Shown: positions 17,714 through 26,865 of the stretch, one piece after another
How positions within the stretch are numbered: position 1 is the stretch's first letter
How the letters are laid out: every line of letters begins with the position of its first letter
Assembly (NCBI GenBank): GCA_965200045.1
Contig: OZ241330.1
Span: 1,860,001 to 1,924,000 of the forward strand
Source: Bin25 sp026709415
Lineage (GTDB): Bacteria > Bacteroidota > Bacteroidia > Flavobacteriales > Flavobacteriaceae
Direction: 5' to 3'
Length of the DNA: 64,000 nucleotides
Made by a program: the position numbers and the translations under genes
The notes under the pieces: model-generated
What the model saw: the letters and a program-made list of their open reading frames with translations, nothing else
Databases searched by the model: none
What the model was told of the DNA's origin: nothing

Positions 17714-17721
17714 CAAATATA
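17714..17721 (-). promoter_or_regulatory. candidate displaced rho promoter box (TATATTTG)
   Basis: TAnnTTTG match facing rho but now on the far side of the transposon. If the insertion is removed it would lie roughly 200 nt upstream of the rho start. No -33 element at the usual spacing. Confidence 0.3.
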
Positions 17722-17920
17722 AAATTTTCTTTTATTTAAATATTTCGTTTCTTTTTGCTATCAAAACGATTCAATGGAACACAATTTTTACAATTAAAGT
17801 TGGAATTCAATAAAGAACAAGAACTATCTAACTCTTTAATTATTTAAAAATTAATCTTAAATTTATTGAGTTCTATGACGCAATACGACCTAGATAATTT
17901 CCGCTAATTCAATGAAATTA

Positions 17921-17941
17921 GGGTATTATATACTAATTTGT
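17921..17941 (+). repeat. solitary sequence resembling the transposon end
   Basis: GGGTATTATATACTAATTTG shares the ten-base core ATTATATACT and about 16 of 21 positions with the 26-bp end at 14498. No partner end is seen beyond the BIG2 gene. It could be a remnant or chance similarity in AT-rich DNA. Confidence 0.3.
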
Positions 17942-17974
17942 AATTATTATTGTCATGTATTTCAATCTACATAA

Positions 17975-20900
17975 ATGATGCCAACAAAACTTTACATCAA
18001 TTTTATCTTGATTCTATTTGTGCTATTAGCGTGTCAAGGTGAAGATCTCATTGATGACAGAGTGGACCCTAAAATCAGAGTCTTAGACAGTTTTGAAAGT
18101 ATCCAACTGGGAGTCGATAAAACGATCAGTTTAGCTTATTTTAACATTGTTGGTAATAGAATAGATAGTCCCGATTTTAAATGGGAGAGTTCAGATACAA
18201 GTGTTTTAGTTGTTTCTTCAGATGGAATCATCAACGCTGTTGGAGTTGGTGAAGCCACCATCACTGTCAGTATTCAAACTTTTGAAGGTAAAACATTAAC
18301 CCAAACTTTTGATATTAAAGTTAATGTCGAACCAAACCTTAAAATAACAACAGATGTCCCATCGTCGATATTGAAAGGTGATCAGTTAGATATTGAATTC
18401 AGTTTTGTTGACTCAATCACGGAAAAAGAGCTCCAACCAGAATCTATTGAATGGACATCTCAAGATGATAAAGTCATTGCTGTTGACGAAAACGGGAAAA
18501 TCACCGGTGTGGAAATTGGGAGAACGACTATTGTGTTGTCTATCACTTTTGAGGGAGACACCAAAGAACAAGAAATAGAACTAAGTGTCATTGTTACCCC
18601 AGAACTAAAGATTGAATCTAGCGACACCACTATTATACAAAACCAAACGCTAACTTTAAATTCAGTGTTCAATGGATCGGATGGCCAACCCAAGGATGGC
18701 GTTGAAATTTCGTATACTTCAAGCAATACGGATATTATTACCGTCGATATCAATGGGAAAGTGACGGCTATCAGAAAAGGTGTCGCCGAAATAACTGGCA
18801 AAGTAATTTTTGAAGGAATGGTTTATGAAGATAAAATTTCTTTCAATGTTAATTTAGAACCAAAAATCACCTTAACAGAAACGGTCAATGCCATTACTGA
18901 AGGGAATTCTCTAAAATTTAATGCCACATTTTTTGACGAAAATGGCGAAGAAAATATAGATGTTACTTTCACATGGAAAACGGCCAACACAGAATCACTG
19001 AAAGTGGAACAAAACGGTACCATTACAGCCATTCAAGCGAAAGACTCGGCTATTATTACAGTCAGTGTTCAATACAATGGAGAAACATATACAGAAGAGT
19101 TCGCCATTGAGATTAAAGCCAAGCCGATTGAACCTATATTGGAAATTACTCAAAAACCCAACACGCTAGAGCATGATGCGGAATATAAAGTCGAATTCAC
19201 TTTCACTAACCAATTAGATGATCAGGCTATCCAGCCTGACGAACCTGCTGAATGGAAAAGTGATGATATTGGTGTGGTTTCAGTTGATGATAATGGGAAT
19301 TTATCAGCCCAAGGTGAGGGTTCAACGATCATAACCGTTAGCATCGTGTACAATGGTCAAACGTTTGAAGATTCTTTTTCCGTGAGGGTCATGGCTGAGA
19401 ATCAAACAATTCCCGTTGATCCCGTCCTTACTGTGTTTTCATCGCTGACTGATCTTGAAGTAGATCAAGAATCAACCATAAGTTTTCGGTTTTTCAATAA
19501 AGTAAATGATCAAACGATTGAACTCGATACATTTGAATGGTCGAGCTCTGATCCTGATATCATATCCCTTGAAGGGAATGGGAAAATTGTTGCTCAAAAA
19601 GAAGGTTCTGCAACCATTCAAATCACGGTTAATTATCTAGGTCAAAGTTATACCCAGTCTGTCGAAATCAAGGTAAGTGCTCCATCGACTGAAATAGAGA
19701 TTGAACCTCAAATTAATCTCAACTCGTTTCCTAGTTCTTTGGAAGAAGATCAAGAGTCTCAAGCAAGTTTTGAGTTTGTTAACAAAACAAATAATCAAGC
19801 CCTTCAACCAGAATCCATTGCTTGGAGAAGCTCTGATACCGATGTGGCGACCATCGATACTAATGGAAATGTGGTTGCAAAAAGTGAAGGTTCCACAACC
19901 ATAACCATTACGATTGTCTATAATAGTGAAACTTTCACTGATAGTTTTTCTTTTGATGTCACGACCATAACTCAAGTGATTGTCCAGCCAGAAGTAACCT
20001 TTCGTTCAACCATCAATTCACTCGAAGAAGAAGAAGAGTCTACAGTAAACTACCAATTCATCAATACCAACAACAATCAAGCCCTCCAACCAGAATCCAT
20101 CCATTGGAGGAGTTCTGATACCGACGTGGCTACCATCGATGACGATGGAAATATCGTTGCAAAAAACGAAGGTTCTACCACTATAACCATAACTATTGCT
20201 TATGGTGGCGAATCTTTTACCGATACATTTTCACTGAGGGTCACTGCAAAGCCGCCGCTAGTTGTTGTTCAACCAGCAGTGTCTTTCAGTGCTAACATCA
20301 ATTCACTCGAAGAAGAAGAAGAGTCTACAGTCACCTATCGATTCATTGATACCAACAACAATCAAGCCCTCCAACCAGAATCCATCACTTGGAACAGCTC
20401 TGATACCGATGTGGCGACCATCGATAATAATGGAAATGTGGTTGCAAAAAGTGAGGGTTCCACAACCATAACCATCACCATTGTATATAATGGTCAATCC
20501 TTTAGTGATACATTTCCACTCAAGATTACAGCAAAACCCAACGTTGTGGAACCAGAGCTCAGTTTAACTTCTCCTCCAAGCTCATTAAAAAAAGGAAATG
20601 AATCGCAACTGAATTATAGCTTTATCGATAAAACCAATAATCAGGCACTAAATCCACAATCGATCCAATGGGAAAGTGAAAATGAAAATGTAGTTTCGGT
20701 TAATAACAGTGGGCTTCTAACGGGAATCGATCTAGGAACAACAACCATCACGTTAACGACTAATTATGATGGTCAACCATATACCGATTCCTTTTCAATC
20801 AGAGTTTGGATAGATCCCGTCATTTCAATCACTTCCACATTACAACGAATAGAAAAAGACGATACCGAAACTTTAAGTTTTGACTATTTTGATGACCAAG

Positions 20901-21679
20901 GTCAAAAGCAATCACTCCAAACGCCCCGTTGGACTTCTTCAGATACTGGAATTATTTCAGTGGATTCTAACGGCGTGATAACGGCCAAAAAAGTTGGTCG
21001 AGCCACGGTTAGAGTAAGAACTCAAGTGGGCTCATCAATATATGATGATACCATCACCATTGATGTCTATGTGGAACCACAATTGAGTATTTCCAATCCA
21101 ACAAATAGTATCACAGAAGGCACGAGTTATGATTTTAATTTTGACTTCACCGGTGAAGATGGACAATCAGCCACTCCAGATTCAGTCAAATGGAATTCAA
21201 GCGACACCGACGTCCTCACCATTGACGATGATGGAGTCGTGACCACGGTGTCCACTGGAACTTCAACAATTACAGTCACGGTAAACTATCAAAATCAATC
21301 TTATTCCGAAAATTTCAATTTTACCGTCAATGCTGATCCAAATAAAAATCAGAGTACTGAAAGTTTTTCTGGGTCGATATCTGGTAGTTATGGTTTAAAG
21401 GGTAGTTACGAAGTTAGGGCTGATGGAGATGATTTATTAATCGAATTAAAAGATGATTTTAGCATCAACAATAGTTTACCCGATGGAGCTCTTTATCTGA
21501 CGAATGCCTCTGGAAGAATTACTGGAACAGTAAAACAAATTTGGCGAGGAAGATCCCACTACAATGGTCCAAGAACTTATCGAGTTGAAAACACCGGTTT
21601 AAAAGAATTTCAATACATCGTCATATGGTGTGTTAACTTTCATGTGCACGTTGGCACCGCCAAACTTTTTGATGATTAA
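17975..21679 (+). CDS. lipoprotein with twelve BIG2-like Ig repeats and a DM13-like domain
   Basis: 1,234-aa surface-type protein. A signal peptide ends in the lipobox LLAC (Cys20), so it is lipid-anchored. Twelve consecutive repeats of about 85-95 residues follow. Each contains a W-x-S-S-D-x-x-V core, an aspartate-rich G-x-V/I turn and a G-x-x-T-I-T strand, typical of bacterial Ig-like group 2 (BIG2) domains. Repeats 7-9 are nearly identical at DNA level. The last ~105 residues (LYLTN, GTVKQIW, IVIWCVNFHVHVGTAKL) resemble DM13, a small domain proposed to act in redox or adhesion. No type IX sorting tail is visible. Monocistronic between the transposon and truA. Confidence 0.82.
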   Translation: MMPTKLYINFILILFVLLACQGEDLIDDRVDPKIRVLDSFESIQLGVDKTISLAYFNIVGNRIDSPDFKWESSDTSVLVVSSDGIINAVGVGEATITVSIQTFEGKTLTQTFDIKVNVEPNLKITTDVPSSILKGDQLDIEFSFVDSITEKELQPESIEWTSQDDKVIAVDENGKITGVEIGRTTIVLSITFEGDTKEQEIELSVIVTPELKIESSDTTIIQNQTLTLNSVFNGSDGQPKDGVEISYTSSNTDIITVDINGKVTAIRKGVAEITGKVIFEGMVYEDKISFNVNLEPKITLTETVNAITEGNSLKFNATFFDENGEENIDVTFTWKTANTESLKVEQNGTITAIQAKDSAIITVSVQYNGETYTEEFAIEIKAKPIEPILEITQKPNTLEHDAEYKVEFTFTNQLDDQAIQPDEPAEWKSDDIGVVSVDDNGNLSAQGEGSTIITVSIVYNGQTFEDSFSVRVMAENQTIPVDPVLTVFSSLTDLEVDQESTISFRFFNKVNDQTIELDTFEWSSSDPDIISLEGNGKIVAQKEGSATIQITVNYLGQSYTQSVEIKVSAPSTEIEIEPQINLNSFPSSLEEDQESQASFEFVNKTNNQALQPESIAWRSSDTDVATIDTNGNVVAKSEGSTTITITIVYNSETFTDSFSFDVTTITQVIVQPEVTFRSTINSLEEEEESTVNYQFINTNNNQALQPESIHWRSSDTDVATIDDDGNIVAKNEGSTTITITIAYGGESFTDTFSLRVTAKPPLVVVQPAVSFSANINSLEEEEESTVTYRFIDTNNNQALQPESITWNSSDTDVATIDNNGNVVAKSEGSTTITITIVYNGQSFSDTFPLKITAKPNVVEPELSLTSPPSSLKKGNESQLNYSFIDKTNNQALNPQSIQWESENENVVSVNNSGLLTGIDLGTTTITLTTNYDGQPYTDSFSIRVWIDPVISITSTLQRIEKDDTETLSFDYFDDQGQKQSLQTPRWTSSDTGIISVDSNGVITAKKVGRATVRVRTQVGSSIYDDTITIDVYVEPQLSISNPTNSITEGTSYDFNFDFTGEDGQSATPDSVKWNSSDTDVLTIDDDGVVTTVSTGTSTITVTVNYQNQSYSENFNFTVNADPNKNQSTESFSGSISGSYGLKGSYEVRADGDDLLIELKDDFSINNSLPDGALYLTNASGRITGTVKQIWRGRSHYNGPRTYRVENTGLKEFQYIVIWCVNFHVHVGTAKLFDD
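19690..20540 (+). repeat. three near-identical tandem ~285-bp repeats within the BIG2 gene
   Basis: Segments starting near 19739, 20021 and 20306 (spacing 282 and 285 nt) share long identical stretches, such as GCCCT(C/T)CAACCAGAATCC and GATGTGGC(G)ACCATCGAT. They encode repeats 7, 8 and 9. Flanking repeats are far more diverged, which points to recent duplication or gene conversion. Confidence 0.8.
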
Positions 21680-21771
21680 ATCTCTAATTTTAATACAGCA
21701 TCGTAAATAACGTTCTACTTTAAAAGCATCATTCGCATTTTATTCATCGGACAATGATGATGTGAAAATTT

Positions 21772-22554
21772 GTGAAAAATCAAAAATCAACTAAAACCCA
21801 ACGACGATACTTCGCCGATTTTTCCTATAATGGGACAAATTATCATGGATGGCAATTTCAAAAAAATGCCTTAAGTATACAGCAAGTCCTTGAAGATGGT
21901 CTGAGTAGTCTTTTAAAAACGCCAATTAAAATTTATGGAGCCGGCAGAACGGATTCAGGGGTACATGCCCTTCAAATGATTGCCCATTTTGATATTCCTA
22001 TGAGTTTTGAGAATCTCAATGCTTATGTAAAACCGATGAATTCTTATTTAGGAAAAGATATCAAATTGAATTCGTTTTACCAAGTCAAGCCCAATGCACA
22101 AGCTCGCTTTGATGCCATTAGCCGGACATATCGATACCATATTCATTTTGAAAAAGATGTGTTTAATCAAGATTTCAGCTACTACCTTTTCACTCAAATC
22201 GACCACAACCAAATCATAAAAGCACTAGAAATCATCAAATGTCATTCTGATTTTAAATGCTTTAGTAAATCAAAAAGTGATGTGAGCCACTTTCTCTGTG
22301 AAATTAAAGATGTTCAATGGAATTATCATCAACATAAAGCTGTATTCTCGATTAAAGCCAATCGATTTTTAAGAGGCATGGTACGATGCATTGTCGGAAC
22401 TTTAATTCAAATTGGAAAAAATAAAATTTCGATAGAGGAACTAAAATCCATATTGAATAGTGGAGATCGAAAAAAAGCAGGCTATTCCGTGCCTGCCAAA
22501 GGATTATTTTTGACTTCAATAGAATATCCTTCTGATATTTATTTGACCCAATGA
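21772..22554 (+). CDS. truA: tRNA pseudouridine(38-40) synthase TruA
   Basis: Converts uridines 38-40 of the tRNA anticodon stem to pseudouridine. The catalytic aspartate is Asp61 in GAGRTDSGVHA. YNGTNYHGWQFQ near residue 20 and NRFLRGMVRCIVGTL near 200 are family landmarks. The start is a GTG at 21772; the nearby upstream ATGs run into an in-frame stop. Its last 4 nt overlap the ABC transporter start. Confidence 0.94.
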   Translation: MKNQKSTKTQRRYFADFSYNGTNYHGWQFQKNALSIQQVLEDGLSSLLKTPIKIYGAGRTDSGVHALQMIAHFDIPMSFENLNAYVKPMNSYLGKDIKLNSFYQVKPNAQARFDAISRTYRYHIHFEKDVFNQDFSYYLFTQIDHNQIIKALEIIKCHSDFKCFSKSKSDVSHFLCEIKDVQWNYHQHKAVFSIKANRFLRGMVRCIVGTLIQIGKNKISIEELKSILNSGDRKKAGYSVPAKGLFLTSIEYPSDIYLTQ

Positions 22555-24329
22555 AGTTTAAACTAAATCTCAATTTCCTTGATTTGAGATTGTTTCGTAA
22601 AGTTTTACGCTTTGTAAAACCTTATCGTAAGACATATAATTTGGTTTTACTTTCTGCTATTTTATTATCAATAGTTTCTACTGCCACACCATATCTTTTA
22701 AAAATCACCATTGATGATTATATCGTTGTCAAAGATTATTCCGGTATGGTACTGTTTCTTTCTTTTTTAATGATAACATTGATATTGGAAGTTGTTTTTC
22801 AGTTTTTATTCGTTTTCTATGCGAATTGGTTGGGACAAAAAGTTGTTAAAGACATACGGTTGGAATTATTTCAAAAACTGATGAATTTTAAAATGGCTTA
22901 TTATGACAAATCGGCCGTCGGGCGCCTCGTTACAAGAGTTGTTAGCGATATTGAAACGATTGCTAGCATTTTTTCACAGGGTCTTTTTATGATTATCGCT
23001 GATTTATTAAAAATGGCCGTCATCATTGCCGTGATGCTGATGGTGAGTCTTGAACTTTCCGCCATCGTTTTTATCTGTTTCCCATTGGTTATTATTACGA
23101 CCAAATGGTTTCAAAGTGTAATGAAAAAGGCTTTTGAAGATGTGAGACGAGAAGTTGGAAATATCAACACCTTTGTTCAAGAACGAATCAGTGGAATGAA
23201 AATTGTTCAGATTTTTCATCGGGAAGATGTTGAACAAAAGAAATTCGAATCAATAAACAACAATCTTAAAAAGGCTTGGTTAAAAACAGTTTGGTACAAT
23301 TCCTTTTTTTTTCCAATCACTGAAATCATTTCATCATTGACTATCGGTTTATTAGTATGGTACGGAGGATTAAGAGTCGTGGTGGGAGGTTCGATAACAT
23401 TTGGAGCCATCTTCTTGTTTATTCAACTAGCCCAGATGCTTTATAGACCGCTAAGACAAATTGCTGATAAATTCAATACGTTACAGATGGGGATGGTAGC
23501 CTCTGAGCGTATTTTTAAAATATTGGATGACTCTCAACAAATAGAAGTCGATGGACAGGTGGAAACATCTCAAATCCAAGGTAATATCAAACTAATTGAG
23601 GTGTCTTTTTCTTATGTCAAAGGTGAAAAAGTACTGAAGAGTATCAATCTTGATATACATCAAGGTGAAACCATAGCCATTGTTGGTCCAACCGGTTCAG
23701 GGAAATCCACGATCATCAATTTAATATCACGATTTTATGAAATTCAAGAAGGGACCATCACTATTGATGGCATTAACATTCAAGATTATAAATTGGACAG
23801 TTTAAGAAAACATGTGGCCATCGTATTACAAGATGTGTTTTTGTTTGCTGGCACACTAAAAGAAAACATCACCTTGTTTGATGATTCTATTTCCGATGAA
23901 CTCGTCATCGAAGCTGCCAAAAAAATCGGTATACATGCCTTTATACAAAGTTTACCTGGTCAATATCACTTTGATGTCAAAGAAAGAGGGAATATGCTCT
24001 CTTCAGGTCAAAGACAACTCATCGCCTTTTTAAGAGCCTACATCATCAACCCGCCGGTGTTGATTCTTGATGAAGCCACTTCATCTATCGATTCTTATTC
24101 CGAAGATTTAATACAGAATGCTATCGGTAAAATCACAAAAAACAAAACCTCAATTATCATTGCTCACCGATTGGCCACCATAAAAAATGCAGATCGCATT
24201 GTCGTATTAGACAAAGGAGAAATTATTGAAATGGGGAATCATTCCCAATTGATAAAGAAGGATGATGGTTATTATTCAAAATTTTTTGAAAATCAAATAA
24301 TTTTGGAGTCTACAGAAGAAATGGTTTAA
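22551..24329 (+). CDS. ABC transporter, fused permease and ATPase (MsbA/MdlB-like exporter)
   Basis: 592-aa half-transporter that would work as a dimer in the inner membrane. The first ~310 residues hold six hydrophobic helices (ABC_membrane type). The ATPase domain has Walker A GPTGSGKST near 380, signature LSSGQRQLI, Walker B VLILDEATSSID and the switch histidine in IIIAHRLAT. Substrate (lipid, peptide or drug) cannot be told. Translationally coupled to truA by a 4-nt overlap. Confidence 0.92.
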   Translation: MKFKLNLNFLDLRLFRKVLRFVKPYRKTYNLVLLSAILLSIVSTATPYLLKITIDDYIVVKDYSGMVLFLSFLMITLILEVVFQFLFVFYANWLGQKVVKDIRLELFQKLMNFKMAYYDKSAVGRLVTRVVSDIETIASIFSQGLFMIIADLLKMAVIIAVMLMVSLELSAIVFICFPLVIITTKWFQSVMKKAFEDVRREVGNINTFVQERISGMKIVQIFHREDVEQKKFESINNNLKKAWLKTVWYNSFFFPITEIISSLTIGLLVWYGGLRVVVGGSITFGAIFLFIQLAQMLYRPLRQIADKFNTLQMGMVASERIFKILDDSQQIEVDGQVETSQIQGNIKLIEVSFSYVKGEKVLKSINLDIHQGETIAIVGPTGSGKSTIINLISRFYEIQEGTITIDGINIQDYKLDSLRKHVAIVLQDVFLFAGTLKENITLFDDSISDELVIEAAKKIGIHAFIQSLPGQYHFDVKERGNMLSSGQRQLIAFLRAYIINPPVLILDEATSSIDSYSEDLIQNAIGKITKNKTSIIIAHRLATIKNADRIVVLDKGEIIEMGNHSQLIKKDDGYYSKFFENQIILESTEEMV

Positions 24330-24507
24330 ACAAGTATTAAAGTTATTACAGACTCAGGTATCCGGGAGTAACACAATAAAAGGAAAGAGCTCGCCCCATT
24401 AATTTAATTTTTAAAAAGATAAAAATCCCTTTATTTTTGAAATCCCGTGCTTTTGATTCAAAAAGACATCAATGAACAAATTTTCAAATCTCTCTGTTAT
24501 ATCATAA

Positions 24508-25071
24508 GTGGATCGTTCGACTAATTATAAGTTCAAAAGTTTAATTGCCCAGTGTAAAGATATTTTTTCTAAAAAATTACACGATTATGGTACGGCGTGG
24601 CGAATTTTACGAATTCCCTCGTTAACCGATCAAATCCACATTAAAGCCAATAGAATCAGAGGAATTCAGGAACATGGAAAACCATTAATTAATGAAGATC
24701 AATACACTGAATTTATTGGCATTATTAATTATTCCATAATCTTATTGATTCAACTAGAACTTGGTATTGTAGACCAACCCGATATGGAGTCAAAAAAAGC
24801 TTTGGAATTGTATGACCAACAAGTCAAAAGGGCTTATGAATTAATGCAGAGGAAGAACCATGACTATGGAGAGGTTTGGAAAGAAATGAGAGTGGTTTCT
24901 CTCACTGATTTAATTATTCAAAAAATCTTTCGCGTCAAGAGTATAGATACTAATGATGGCGTTACATTATTAAGTGAAGGAATTGATGCGAATTTTTTAG
25001 ATATTATCAATTATTCCATTTTTGCTCTGATTCATTTAAATGAAAATAAAACGGATAATCATGCGATATGA
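24508..25071 (+). CDS. DUF1599 protein (two-repeat)
   Basis: 187-aa protein with two copies of the same motif: KLHDYGTAWRILRIPSLTDQI near residue 22 and KNHDYGEVWKEMRVVSLTDLI near 113, each followed by an INYSI segment. This is the duplicated DUF1599 (nucleotide modification associated domain 1) family. Its biochemical role is not established. The start is GTG at 24508. It overlaps tpiA by 4 nt, the usual partner in Bacteroidota. Confidence 0.88.
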   Translation: MDRSTNYKFKSLIAQCKDIFSKKLHDYGTAWRILRIPSLTDQIHIKANRIRGIQEHGKPLINEDQYTEFIGIINYSIILLIQLELGIVDQPDMESKKALELYDQQVKRAYELMQRKNHDYGEVWKEMRVVSLTDLIIQKIFRVKSIDTNDGVTLLSEGIDANFLDIINYSIFALIHLNENKTDNHAI

Positions 25072-25838
25072 GAACTAAAATCGTTGCCGGAAACTGGAAA
25101 ATGAATCTCACACTGACTGAATCTAAACAGTTGGTCAACAAACTCAAGTTTTCATCAAACAGTGAAAATATCAGAGTTTTGATTATTCCGCCATATACTA
25201 ACCTCGATGGTTTAAAAAGGTTATTAGATGCTCAAAATTCAAACATTGAAATAGGTTCTCAGAATCTACACCATTTGAACTCTGGGGCCTATACGGGAGA
25301 AATTTCTGGTCAAATGCTCAAAGATATCGGCATTCACATAGTCCTTGTCGGTCATTCTGAAAGAAGAACGTTATTTAATGAATGTCAAGAAGTTGTGTTT
25401 CAAAAATCATCTTCGGCTTTAAATCAAAATTTTGAAATCATCTATTGTTTTGGAGAGCAATTATCAGAACGCATTGAAGGGATTCATTTTAATGTTATTA
25501 AAAATCAATTGGAGCATCTTATTAATAAAATCGATTTAAAATATTGGGAATCAAAACAGATTGTTCTAGCGTACGAACCTGTTTGGGCCATTGGTACGGG
25601 ACAAACGGCCACTAGTGAACAAGCTCAAGAAATGCATCATCATATTCGACATTTGATTCAACAATCTTTGGGAGTCCAAATTGCAAATCAAACCTCAATT
25701 TTATATGGAGGCAGTGTCAAACCATCGAATGCTAAAGAACTTTTTCAACAACCCGATGTCGATGGGGGATTAATTGGAGGCGCTTCTTTGGATGCTACTA
25801 GCTTTAATTCAATCATCAAGAGTCTAATAACTCAATGA
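25068..25838 (+). CDS. tpiA: triose-phosphate isomerase
   Basis: Interconverts glyceraldehyde-3-phosphate and dihydroxyacetone phosphate. All active-site motifs are present: AGNWKMN (Lys11), VGHSERR with the electrophilic His near 95, YEPVWAIGTG with the catalytic Glu near 168, and the phosphate loop YGGSVKPSN. 256 aa, normal length. The ATG overlaps the DUF1599 stop. Confidence 0.97.
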   Translation: MRTKIVAGNWKMNLTLTESKQLVNKLKFSSNSENIRVLIIPPYTNLDGLKRLLDAQNSNIEIGSQNLHHLNSGAYTGEISGQMLKDIGIHIVLVGHSERRTLFNECQEVVFQKSSSALNQNFEIIYCFGEQLSERIEGIHFNVIKNQLEHLINKIDLKYWESKQIVLAYEPVWAIGTGQTATSEQAQEMHHHIRHLIQQSLGVQIANQTSILYGGSVKPSNAKELFQQPDVDGGLIGGASLDATSFNSIIKSLITQ

Positions 25839-25999
25839 TTGAAAGATTGCCTTTTGGTGTGAGAATTTTTCTATCGTCATAATTAGGATTTGAATGTTTA
25901 ATATTATGACTAAAACCCTATCCAAGACTTAAAAATTCTATAATTTCGCAGTCCATATTTTTTTGGTTATCAAGCAGACCATACCCGTTTTTAATTCAA

Positions 26000-26284
26000 T
26001 TGATTCCGTTGAGTACCATTAAGCAAACAGAAGAACTCAAACTAGAACAAAAAGTTCTTACTAAAAACCATAGTCTGATTCTTTTTAATGATGATTTTAA
26101 CACTTTTGATCACGTTATCCAATGTTTGATACAATATTGTCATCATACTCAAATTCAAGCAGAGCAGTGTACATTCATTGTGCATTATAATGGAAAATGT
26201 GATGTGAAATCAGGATCGCTTGAAAAACTTAAAGTCATAAAAGATCAACTCGTCGATGAAGGTTTAACAGCTGAAATCGTTTAG
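26000..26284 (+). CDS. clpS: ATP-dependent Clp protease adaptor ClpS
   Basis: 94-aa adaptor that delivers N-degron substrates to ClpA/ClpC. It contains the LFNDDFNTFDHVI substrate pocket and CTFIVHYNGKCDVKSG followed by the helix LKVIKDQLVDEGLTAEI. The start is a TTG at 26000. It precedes gpx by 20 nt and may share its transcript. Confidence 0.9.
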   Translation: MIPLSTIKQTEELKLEQKVLTKNHSLILFNDDFNTFDHVIQCLIQYCHHTQIQAEQCTFIVHYNGKCDVKSGSLEKLKVIKDQLVDEGLTAEIV

Positions 26285-26304
26285 AGACAAATTCATTTTA
26301 ATCT

Positions 26305-26865
26305 ATGTTGTTTAACATGAAATATACTTTTTCAATAATCTTACTAATCACTTCATTTATGAACCATTCTCAAATTCAAAACAGTCCATCGCTACATCAA
26401 TTTCAAGTTAATGATCTTTACGGAGATCCTTTTGACTTTCAAAGCCTCAAAGGGAAAAAAGTAATGGTTGTCAATACAGCTTCCGAGTGTGGGTTAACTC
26501 CTCAATATGAGAAACTACAAAAACTTTTTGAAACATATCAAGACTCTGATTTTGTCATCGTTGGTTTTCCTGCCAATAATTTTGATGGTCAAGAACCGGG
26601 AACTAATCAAGAAATAGCTCTTTTTTGTCAAGAAAACTACGGTGTTACTTTTCCAATGATGGCCAAAATTTCAGTAAAAGGAGATGATCAACATCCAGTT
26701 TATGAATTTTTAACCTCAAAATCAAAAAATGGTGTTTTAGATTCAGAAGTTACCTGGAACTTTCAAAAATATCTGGTCGATCAGGAAGGAAAAATAATTG
26801 ATGTCATTGATCCACATACAGAGCCCGATGATCCCAAAATCATCAACTGGATCAAATCTGAATGA
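26305..26865 (+). CDS. glutathione-peroxidase-family thiol peroxidase, exported
   Basis: 186 aa. After a signal-like hydrophobic start (MKYTFSIILLITSF), the GPx fold shows the peroxidatic cysteine Cys62 in NTASECGLTPQY, then GFPANNFDGQEPG and the WNFQKYLVD motif. The absence of selenocysteine and of glutathione genes here suggests thioredoxin- or bacillithiol-linked turnover. Two possible ATGs exist (26305, 26317). Its 3' end overlaps the trans-sulfuration gene by 4 nt. Confidence 0.9.
   Translation: MLFNMKYTFSIILLITSFMNHSQIQNSPSLHQFQVNDLYGDPFDFQSLKGKKVMVVNTASECGLTPQYEKLQKLFETYQDSDFVIVGFPANNFDGQEPGTNQEIALFCQENYGVTFPMMAKISVKGDDQHPVYEFLTSKSKNGVLDSEVTWNFQKYLVDQEGKIIDVIDPHTEPDDPKIINWIKSE

Larger units (their letters stand above)
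17621..17974. other. intergenic region between transposon and BIG2 gene
   Basis: About 350 AT-rich nt without an ORF. On the minus strand it holds TATATTTG (17714-17721), a candidate original rho promoter. On the plus strand, 17921-17941 resembles a transposon end. Confidence 0.4.

Noticed and set aside
19690..20540. Tandem DNA repeats that could suggest a CRISPR array
   Set aside because: The period is about 285 nt, the repeats are in frame and encode Ig-like domains, and no short repeats with unique spacers or cas genes are present.
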